A DNA stretch of 64,000 nt from Neptunitalea lumnitzerae (GTDB taxonomy: Bacteria > Bacteroidota > Bacteroidia > Flavobacteriales > Flavobacteriaceae): contig NZ_BRVO01000001.1 of assembly GCF_027924185.1 (NCBI RefSeq), positions 930,001 through 994,000 of the forward strand. The letters run 5' to 3'. The translations under genes were made by a program, and so were the position numbers. Below the pieces are notes generated by a model. That model was not told the origin of the DNA. It made no database searches and saw only the letters and a list, made by a program, of their open reading frames with translations. Each line of letters starts with the position of its first letter. Positions within the stretch are counted from its first letter, which is position 1. Positions 8,996 through 15,924 of the stretch are shown here, one piece after another.

Positions 8996-10123
8996 CTAAT
9001 TACTTGTAGTAGCTATTTGCTCATTAAGTTCTTTAATTCTTTTATCTATACCGTTTAAAAAATAAGGAATATCTACATGTTCCTTGGCTTTTTCATAGTA
9101 GGTAAGCACTTTTTTAGGGTTGGTATAAAGCTTGTCTGCATTAACAGCAATTTTATAATACATAAAGGTATTTTCCGGGTTTTCTTTTAAAACAAGTTCA
9201 TAGTACTTAATAGCCTCTTTATATTTTTCTTGTTGCTGGTAAGCAAACGCTAGGGAGTTGTATTCTTCTGTAAAAGTTACCGATTTTAGTGTAATGGCTT
9301 CTAGCAGTTGCTCTTCTGCTTTTTCATATTCATTAAGTTTTAAATAGCACTTTCCTATTTGAAATGGAATGTCTGGGTTATAAGGTTCAAAGTATTTTTG
9401 ATTAGTGAATGCGTCAATAGCCTTTTCAATTTCAATAGCTTTGTAATAGCAAATGCCCAATCGTCTATAAATCGTAGCAGAGGTTTGGTTGTGGTCTATG
9501 AGCTTTTCAAAATAAGGAATGGCTCTGTAGTAGTCAGATTCATTATAATAATACACCGCCATAAGATTTATAAAATCTAAATTATTAGGGTTTGTGGCTA
9601 AACCTTCCTTTATAAGTTTCAAGCAATAATCGTACTGATGATTTAATAACGCTGCTGCAGCAAGTTTATAGCTAGCTTTTAAATAGTTTGTATCTAGTCT
9701 ATAGGCATTTTTATAGTACGTATATGCTAAAGGTTTTTGATTTGTGTTTTCATAGACTAAGCCAAGGTTGTAATGTAATGTAGGGTTTAGTGAATCTTTT
9801 ATTATTAGTTTATTGTAAAGATTTATGGCCTTCGTATAATCACTTGTTTTGTAATATAATTTAGCTAGTTCAAACTGCTGGAAGCTACTGGTGCTATCAA
9901 TCTTAATTGCCATTTCATAATGTTCTTTGGCTTTCTCATAATTTTCTAAATTATGATATGCTTTGGCTATCATTTGTTGGTTATATGCTTTGGTGCTATC
10001 TATGCTATAGGCTTCAATAGCTTTTGAATAGTTCCCCATTTGGTAAAGCGTATCTGCCTTTTTAGTTTGTGCTTGCAACTGAAAAAATAGCAGCAGAAAG
10101 AGTGTGTTATAAAGTGCTTTCAT
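8996..10123 (-). CDS. Exported tetratricopeptide-repeat protein
   Basis: A 375-residue protein with a signal peptide (about residues 1-19, cleavage near LQAQ), then about nine TPR units from residue 22 to 355. Typical units read NYSKAIEAY, NYEKAKEHYEMAIKID and DYTKAINLYNKLI. No other domain is visible. TPR arrays form a protein-binding solenoid, here on the periplasmic side or at the outer membrane. Its place between the TonB-C-like proteins downstream of the BlaI/M56 pair suggests an adaptor in the same envelope process, but that is inference. Confidence 0.88.
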   Translation of the reverse strand: MKALYNTLFLLLFFQLQAQTKKADTLYQMGNYSKAIEAYSIDSTKAYNQQMIAKAYHNLENYEKAKEHYEMAIKIDSTSSFQQFELAKLYYKTSDYTKAINLYNKLIIKDSLNPTLHYNLGLVYENTNQKPLAYTYYKNAYRLDTNYLKASYKLAAAALLNHQYDYCLKLIKEGLATNPNNLDFINLMAVYYYNESDYYRAIPYFEKLIDHNQTSATIYRRLGICYYKAIEIEKAIDAFTNQKYFEPYNPDIPFQIGKCYLKLNEYEKAEEQLLEAITLKSVTFTEEYNSLAFAYQQQEKYKEAIKYYELVLKENPENTFMYYKIAVNADKLYTNPKKVLTYYEKAKEHVDIPYFLNGIDKRIKELNEQIATTSN

Positions 10124-10219
10124 GGTGATTGATGATGGTAGGTATTTATAAAATTATGTGTATAGCAATGGTACCCTTGTTTTATAAGAGACGTGTTATA
10201 TATGTAATATGAGTATATA

Positions 10220-10678
10220 TTAGTGTAACCTATATACAATAGGATAATCTAGTACAACATCTATGGGGTTGCCATCTTTATCTTCTGCAGGTTGAACATC
10301 CGGAAGATTTTCAAAAATGGCTCTGGTATTATCTTCTAAAATTTTAAGATTATTAGATGCACCTAAAGCTTTAACGGCTTTGATTACTATCTTACCCTCT
10401 TTAGTAAAAAGTAGGGTAGTAACAATTCTACCTTGTATACCATTATCTCTTGCTTCTGCAGGGTATTTGAAATTTTTAATAGTATGTTCATCAAGTTGCT
10501 TTCTTAAACAGGCCTTGGCATCTTTAGCTTTTTTGCAGTCAGCAAACATGGGTAATTTATAAGCTTGCTCTAATTGCACTGGTGCTATAGTAGCGTTTTC
10601 TTGTGCATTTCCCTTTGTTACTATACCAGATAGCATACATAAAAAACAAACAAAGAAAGTATTTTTCATATAGTTCAT
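10220..10678 (-). CDS. Exported TonB C-terminal-like protein
   Basis: A 152-residue protein with a signal peptide (cleavage near KGNAQ) and a single TonB-C-like module: PMFADC...ACLRKQL, then IKNFKYPAEARDNGIQGRIVTTLLFTKEGKIVIKAVKALG and a closing FENLPDVQPAEDKDGNPIDVVLDYPIVYRL. It lacks the N-terminal anchor and proline-rich spacer of a true TonB, so it is unlikely to energise receptors itself. The same module is fused to the M56 peptidase at 11945. A second ATG lies three codons inside and would serve equally well as start. Confidence 0.82.
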   Translation of the reverse strand: MNYMKNTFFVCFLCMLSGIVTKGNAQENATIAPVQLEQAYKLPMFADCKKAKDAKACLRKQLDEHTIKNFKYPAEARDNGIQGRIVTTLLFTKEGKIVIKAVKALGASNNLKILEDNTRAIFENLPDVQPAEDKDGNPIDVVLDYPIVYRLH

Positions 10679-10769
10679 TGTAATAATTTTCTTTAAATAT
10701 AAATATTTTATAGTAATCAGAGGAGCTTCCAGTTGTAATTCTTAACATTTAATCTACTAACTGTTCTCC

Positions 10770-11924
10770 TTAAAAATCTTCGTTTTTTCTGCTTAAGTAG
10801 ACTTCGTAAGTGGTATTGTTTATCTTATTTAATAAACTGTCTTTGGTGTCACTATCTTTAAAATTTTTTATAGTTTCTTGAAAAAGTAATTGTAGCTCGT
10901 AAAATTCTTCTTTGCTTAGTTTTCTTTCTTCATTTTCAGTAAACTGATGTTCTAACACGAGCTCCACTGGCGATTTTCCTAAGGCTAACTTCTCTTTCAT
11001 ATTATTTTGAGCTTTAGCTTTTATTTGCTCATCTGTTAGGGTGTTGCCAAGCTGTAAAGTATCTTCTGAATTAGAAGTACAAGCTATGTTTATTAGTGCG
11101 CAAATTATTAGTAATGGTATAATACTTAGGTACTTGTAGAGCACTACTTTTTTTGATTTGGATTTTTGTAACATGTCTATTCGTTTTTTGATGAGTGATT
11201 GATTATAAAATTGATTGATGATGGAGATGTTTGATGTTTGAAAAACTTCAAGTAGCATGGTATTGTATTGTGCTGTACTGTGAGTATTAGTACAGCTGCT
11301 ATCTGCTATAAATTCATGAAGCTCTGAAATACGCTTTTGATATATATACACTAAGGGATTAAACCAAAATAGTATGCGTTGTATTTCAAAATACAGTAGG
11401 TCATAGGTGTGTTTTTGTTTTATATGAACCAATTCATGACTTATTATATATTGGCGCTCTTGCTTTGTTATTTCATTACCTATAAAAAGATAGTTAAAGA
11501 AAGAAAAGGCTATACGTGAGTTGTTTACTGTAATAAGTGTATACGTTTCATTTTTGTTTAAATATCCTTTACGTTTTAAGTTATAGATTTTAATTATTTT
11601 AACTGCAAATAGTAACGTACTGATGAGTACTCCTGTTATGATAATGTACTTAACAACTAATAAATTGTCAGTTTGAGTTGCCACCACTTTATTTGATATT
11701 TCAGAGTTAGACGTAAAGAGGTCTAATCTCTGAAATATCAACATTGATGTGTTGGATTTTAGGAACCAAGTGCCTTTTATAAAAGGAATAAGATAAGCAC
11801 ATATAGGAGTTAGTAGCAAGTACCATCTGTTGTATTTAAAAAAAGTGAGTTTTTTTAATAATACATCATATACTAGTACTAATAAAAACTGAAATACTGC
11901 TGCTAAAAATAGGTGCTTAGCCAT
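10770..11924 (-). CDS. M56 (BlaR1-like) membrane metallopeptidase
   Basis: A 384-residue integral membrane peptidase. Hydrophobic helices lie at about 5-22, 35-50, 90-110 and 265-282. Between the last two is the gluzincin site HELVH (163-167) with the downstream glutamate in ELHEFIAD (201-208). The roughly 100-residue C-terminal part after the last helix is acidic and lacks both the penicillin-binding sensor of true BlaR1 and the TonB-C module of its neighbour. It begins 20 bases after the preceding M56 gene and looks like a diverged tandem duplicate. By analogy with BlaR1/BlaI it may cleave or inactivate the repressor at 13409 after an envelope signal. Confidence 0.87.
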   Translation of the reverse strand: MAKHLFLAAVFQFLLVLVYDVLLKKLTFFKYNRWYLLLTPICAYLIPFIKGTWFLKSNTSMLIFQRLDLFTSNSEISNKVVATQTDNLLVVKYIIITGVLISTLLFAVKIIKIYNLKRKGYLNKNETYTLITVNNSRIAFSFFNYLFIGNEITKQERQYIISHELVHIKQKHTYDLLYFEIQRILFWFNPLVYIYQKRISELHEFIADSSCTNTHSTAQYNTMLLEVFQTSNISIINQFYNQSLIKKRIDMLQKSKSKKVVLYKYLSIIPLLIICALINIACTSNSEDTLQLGNTLTDEQIKAKAQNNMKEKLALGKSPVELVLEHQFTENEERKLSKEEFYELQLLFQETIKNFKDSDTKDSLLNKINNTTYEVYLSRKNEDF

Positions 11925-11944
11925 ATCTTTTATGAGTTATTGTT

Positions 11945-13402
11945 TTAAGAAAGTTTAAAAACTATAGGGTATGCAAATGTTACATTTACAGGATCTCCGT
12001 TTTCATCTTCTGCAGGCATAAATGTAGGTAAGCTTTTTATAATTCTACTAGCCTCAGCCTCTAATGATTTATCAGGGCCTCTTTTACTTAATACTTCTAC
12101 CTTACCCTTGGTATTAATTCTAAATAAGATATAAACTCTTCCTTGTACTTTTTTAGCAAGTGCTTCTTCTGGGTAATGGAAGGTGTTCATCACATGCTTA
12201 TGTAGCATTTCTTTAAAACATTCAGAGGCATCTACAGCACTTTCACATTCTTTAAACATTGGTTTTTTATAGACTACCGTAAAAGGAACATCTGGTTCGT
12301 TTGTGCTTACGCCACTATCTTCTAGTTCTAGTACCGTTCTTGCACTAAAGTCATCAATGAGTGTTAATGTAGTGTAACCATCTTCAGAAAGTGAGTTTAT
12401 GAGCTTTTGTTGGGTAGCTTTTTCTTCATCAGTTAAGTTTTTAAGGTCACCCACATGGTAGTCAATATTAGTGCCGTAATACTCAATCTTTGCATTTGTG
12501 ATAGGTGTTTCTAATGAGGATGACTCATATTGGTTACAGGAAGAAACATAGACAGTGATAAAAATTAATAAGGGCACAACGGTTAAATACTTTAGTAAAG
12601 CCGTTTTTCTCGATTTTGATTTTTGTAACATAATAATTCGTTTTTTGATTAATGAATGATTGAAGAACTGATTAACAAAGGCAATGTTTTCTGTTTGAAA
12701 AGCCTCTGCTAAGAGCAGTTGGTATTGTTGTTTTTTGCCATTGGTAGATGATTTTTCATCGGCAATATATTCGTGTAACTCTGTGATTCGTTTTTGATAG
12801 ATATAGATAAATGGGTTGAACCATAAGACAATTTTTAAAAGCTCAAAGTACACTAGGTCCCAACTATGCTTTTGCTGTATATGTACCATTTCATGCAGAA
12901 GAATGTGGCTATGTTGTTTTTCCTTTAGCTGATCTCCTAGAAACATAAGATTAAAGAAAGAAAAGGCAACTGTAGAGTTGGGTACAATTACTTCTATGTA
13001 ATTGCCATGTAGTATGTGCTTTCCTCTATTTCTTATAGATTCTATTTTGTATAGTTTTATGAGAAATAGTATAAAACTGATTGCTGAACCTGTAACAAAT
13101 AGCCAAAATGACCAATGAAATTGCTCGTACCAAGCAGTGTTTGTATGGGCAGTAACGGTTACTGCTTCTAAATTAATTAAAGTATCTGTGTTGTAAATGG
13201 AAATTCTGGGTATGGTATATTGTTTAGGTATCAGTTTCTCAAAGGTAGGTACACGTAAAAGAGGCAACAGTAACGATACTAGGGATGAAAGTAATACATA
13301 TGCTCTGTTATAATTAAAGAAGGTAGCCTTCTTTAAAAACACATCATAAATAGCTAAGAATAAAGCCTGACAGGTTACTGCAAGTATGAGATACTGTACC
13401 AT
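11945..13402 (-). CDS. M56 (BlaR1-like) metallopeptidase fused to a TonB C-terminal-like domain
   Basis: A 485-residue membrane peptidase. N-terminal helices at about 4-22, 33-50 and 95-117 precede the HEMVH zinc site (170-174) and the ELHEYIAD motif (208-215), and another helix follows at 267-286. The periplasmic C-terminus (about 380-485) is a TonB-C-like module with the PMFKEC...ECF cysteine segment and FHYPEEALAKKVQGRVYILFRI. This module occupies the position of the beta-lactam sensor of BlaR1, so it is the likely sensing or protein-contact part. The gene follows the BlaI repressor by six bases and is translationally coupled or nearly so. Confidence 0.9.
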   Translation of the reverse strand: MVQYLILAVTCQALFLAIYDVFLKKATFFNYNRAYVLLSSLVSLLLPLLRVPTFEKLIPKQYTIPRISIYNTDTLINLEAVTVTAHTNTAWYEQFHWSFWLFVTGSAISFILFLIKLYKIESIRNRGKHILHGNYIEVIVPNSTVAFSFFNLMFLGDQLKEKQHSHILLHEMVHIQQKHSWDLVYFELLKIVLWFNPFIYIYQKRITELHEYIADEKSSTNGKKQQYQLLLAEAFQTENIAFVNQFFNHSLIKKRIIMLQKSKSRKTALLKYLTVVPLLIFITVYVSSCNQYESSSLETPITNAKIEYYGTNIDYHVGDLKNLTDEEKATQQKLINSLSEDGYTTLTLIDDFSARTVLELEDSGVSTNEPDVPFTVVYKKPMFKECESAVDASECFKEMLHKHVMNTFHYPEEALAKKVQGRVYILFRINTKGKVEVLSKRGPDKSLEAEASRIIKSLPTFMPAEDENGDPVNVTFAYPIVFKLS

Positions 13403-13408
13403 AGTGTA

Positions 13409-13783
13409 TTATTTTTGTGAGTCTTCTTTTTGGTCTTCTATATTTTTTAAAATCTCTTCCATTTCTTGTAGGCTTATATCGTTTTTCTTCATAAAGAAAG
13501 AAACCATGCTTTTAAAAGAACCCTGGAAGTAGTTATCTAATATCTTAGTAAGGCTCTGGTTGCTATAATCAGTCTTTTTAATAATAGGGAAGTATTTATA
13601 ACCTTTACCTATTTGTTCATGATCTACAAAGTCTTTGCTCTCTAAAATTCTAATAATTGTAGATACGGTGTTGTATTTGGGTTTGGGGTTTGGCAGTTGT
13701 TCAATAACCTCGTTTACGGTAGCTTTTTCTAACTGCCATAATACGTGCATTATTTCTTCTTCTGCTTTGGTGAGTTGCTTCAT
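13409..13783 (-). CDS. BlaI/MecI-family transcriptional repressor
   Basis: A 124-residue regulator starting at the ATG at 13783; the longer frame begins at a TTG overlapping the operator and is rejected. The N-terminal winged helix (LTKAEEEIMHVLWQLEKATVNEVIEQL...YNTVSTIIRILESKDFV) is typical of BlaI/MecI, followed by a dimerisation tail (about 75-124). Family members bind DNA as dimers and are inactivated through cleavage triggered by the cognate M56 sensor, here the next gene. Three copies of one palindrome cover its promoter, so autorepression is very likely. The controlled set probably extends to 8469. Confidence 0.93.
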   Translation of the reverse strand: MKQLTKAEEEIMHVLWQLEKATVNEVIEQLPNPKPKYNTVSTIIRILESKDFVDHEQIGKGYKYFPIIKKTDYSNQSLTKILDNYFQGSFKSMVSFFMKKNDISLQEMEEILKNIEDQKEDSQK

Positions 13784-13790
13784 CTTTATC

Positions 13791-13853
13791 AACTAATTTT
13801 TTAGTTACAAGACAAATATAACTAAATTTTTAGTTTAAACTAATTTTTTAGTT
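13791..13853. promoter_or_regulatory. Three BlaI-type operator palindromes over the promoter of the BlaI/M56 array
   Basis: The 16-bp palindrome AACTAATTTTTTAGTT occurs at 13791-13806 and 13838-13853. A copy with one changed central base (AACTAAATTTTTAGTT) lies at 13820-13835. Centre spacings are 29 and 18 bp. A TATATTTG -7 element on the minus strand (13813-13820) sits between the first and second copies, so a bound repressor would cover the promoter core and the start site. The first copy ends eight bases before the BlaI start codon. The arms match the short dyad type used by BlaI/MecI repressors. Confidence 0.85.
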
Positions 13854-13896
13854 GAAAAATTAACTGATGGAGAGTAGGTTAGCAGAGGTGCCAACA

Positions 13897-13921
13897 AAAA
13901 AGCCCCGCTATTAGCGGGGCT
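13897..13921 (-). terminator. Rho-independent terminator after the DUF5689 lipoprotein
   Basis: A 9-bp GC-rich stem (AGCCCCGCT, 13901-13909, with 13913-13921) and a 3-base loop are followed on the minus strand by a run of T (plus-strand A-run to 13896). It ends the leftward receptor/lipoprotein unit before the BlaI promoter. Confidence 0.92.
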
Positions 13922-13943
13922 TTGGGTGTATTTTGGTTTCTAA

Positions 13944-15899
13944 TTATTGTGCATTCACAACTACATTGTCAATTTCAATAGTAGTAGAAGCACTTGTAGT
14001 AGAAGTATATTTAAACGCTACATAAAGTGTACCACCTGCAGCAGCAGAAACATCTATGTCTCCAGAGTTAACCCAAGTGTTAAAGCTTGTAGTATCTGTA
14101 TCTAAATTAGCAGATAACTGAGTCCAAGTACCACTTGTGTTAGGGTTTCCACCAGCATAGTCAGTAGACATATAAACCTCAATAGCATTACCAGCATATC
14201 TTCTTACGTTATCAAAACTAAATGTAGCAGAAGTGAAGCCTGTAAGGTCAATAGCATTACTAATTAACCAATCTTCGTTTGCAACATTGCTAGAAGAGTT
14301 ACTATCATAACCAGACATAGCTGCACTATCGTTAGGGTTTCCGTAAGTAGTATAATACCAAGCTTGTGCACCTGCAACACTGTAAGCAGTCCAGTTAGCT
14401 AAAGTACCAGAAGCAAAATCGTCAGAGAAAACAGCACCTGTTCCTCCACCTCCGCCGGTTCCACCGCCAGAAGTTGATTCACCAATAAATACATTGTCAA
14501 TTTGGTAAGTAGATGTTACACCACTATTTCCACCAACATATCTAAACCCTACATAAATAGTTTGACCAGCATATGCTGATAAATCATAATCACCAGAGTT
14601 GATAAAGTTAGCACCATAGCTAGAGGTGTTGTTAGCAGAAAGTGTTACGTCACTTGTAATTTCTGTCCAAGTAGTAGAAGTTAAGTCTCCGTTAAAATCT
14701 GTAGAAATGTAAACAGTTAAAGCAGCACCTGTATAATATCCGTCTTTAGTATCAAAGTTTAATACCGGAGCAGTAGCAGAACCATCTACAATAACTCCAG
14801 GAGTTACTAACCAAGAATCTACTGTGTTTTCACCAGAGTTGTAAGCAGAAATTTGTGCGTAGTTATTACCGCTAAAGCTTCTAACTTCATATAAAGTAGA
14901 ACCGTCTACAGCGCTAATGTTTGCCCATCCTTCCATGTTTACAAACTCATCGTATCCAGCAGTTTCACCTTCATAATCTTCAAAGAAGTCCATTGTAAAT
15001 GCATCAGCAGGGTTGTAGAAACCACTTGGACATCTTGCATTGTCAAAAGAAACATCATCTGTATCTCTTATGAATAATTGACTGTCTGAATTATAAACGC
15101 TATATACAGCTACAATAGAACCACTACCCGTTGGGAATAATTGTGATTTGAAAGAAGAATATCCACTATTTCTTAGAATAATAGTTGATTGGTCTTCACA
15201 AGAAACAAGGTTTCTGTTAACGGTATAAGTATCATCAGCATTTGCATAAGGAGAACCTACTTCAGCTCCACTTAATTGCATGTTATCAAGCTGTACTAAT
15301 GTATTAATGTGGTCTTCGCTTAAATCAGAAAGACTTACTACAGTAGGCACTATTTCAGCTACTTCTGTAGATCTTTTAATGTAGTATAAGTACTCAGTAG
15401 CAGGAATTCTTGCAACAGAGTTACCATCTATATAACCAATATGAAGTGCTCCGTTTTGGTTTTCCATACCTAAAGCTGGTAGTAAATTACCATTTTCATC
15501 AGTTGCACCATATAAGTAAATATATACTTTTTGTCCTGGCTTATAATAATCATAAAGCGCAGCATCATCAATATCAATTTGAATACCAGCAGTTGGGTTT
15601 TCAGGGCTATCCTGAATCACTACAGTTTTATAGTAGTTACCTGCTTCATCGTTAGAAATCACATATCCTTCAAGTACATATGTTTCGTTAATAGCATCGT
15701 TCACTGCTGTGGTGAAGTCATATACACCACCATTGTCCATTGTCTTTACTGTGCTAATATTTGTGTTAACGTCAACGTCTGGCTCGTGCAAGCTAATGTT
15801 TGGAGAATCGTAGTCTCCATCCTGTGTACAAGCGGCAATAGTCATTGCAACCACTACTGCCGAAAGTAATACTTTTAAAAATTTTGTTGCTTTCATCAT
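13944..15899 (-). CDS. DUF5689 lipoprotein with two choice-of-anchor-J-like domains
   Basis: A 651-residue lipoprotein (lipobox TIAAC, C24) with an acidic post-lipobox stretch that suggests export to the cell surface. Residues about 50-290 match DUF5689, an OB-fold-like region (YVLEGYVISNDEAGNYYKTVVIQD, GQKVYIYLYG). Two similar beta-sandwich domains follow (about 305-475 and 494-651), joined by a glycine-rich linker near 480-490. Both contain DWLI/SWLVTP-type motifs and end in strands of an anchor-J or carbohydrate-binding sandwich. It lies 25 bases behind the TonB-dependent receptor and is probably its surface partner, analogous to a SusD protein but unrelated in sequence. Confidence 0.85.
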   Translation of the reverse strand: MMKATKFLKVLLSAVVVAMTIAACTQDGDYDSPNISLHEPDVDVNTNISTVKTMDNGGVYDFTTAVNDAINETYVLEGYVISNDEAGNYYKTVVIQDSPENPTAGIQIDIDDAALYDYYKPGQKVYIYLYGATDENGNLLPALGMENQNGALHIGYIDGNSVARIPATEYLYYIKRSTEVAEIVPTVVSLSDLSEDHINTLVQLDNMQLSGAEVGSPYANADDTYTVNRNLVSCEDQSTIILRNSGYSSFKSQLFPTGSGSIVAVYSVYNSDSQLFIRDTDDVSFDNARCPSGFYNPADAFTMDFFEDYEGETAGYDEFVNMEGWANISAVDGSTLYEVRSFSGNNYAQISAYNSGENTVDSWLVTPGVIVDGSATAPVLNFDTKDGYYTGAALTVYISTDFNGDLTSTTWTEITSDVTLSANNTSSYGANFINSGDYDLSAYAGQTIYVGFRYVGGNSGVTSTYQIDNVFIGESTSGGGTGGGGGTGAVFSDDFASGTLANWTAYSVAGAQAWYYTTYGNPNDSAAMSGYDSNSSSNVANEDWLISNAIDLTGFTSATFSFDNVRRYAGNAIEVYMSTDYAGGNPNTSGTWTQLSANLDTDTTSFNTWVNSGDIDVSAAAGGTLYVAFKYTSTTSASTTIEIDNVVVNAQ

Positions 15900-15924
15900 T
15901 TGTATAAATTATTTTTTTTGAGTT

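Noticed and set aside
10770-13402. True beta-lactam resistance system (BlaR1/BlaI/BlaZ)
   Set aside because: The M56 proteins have no penicillin-binding sensor domain and no beta-lactamase gene is in the array; the SxxK hydrolase at 29061 is distant and lacks the operator palindrome.
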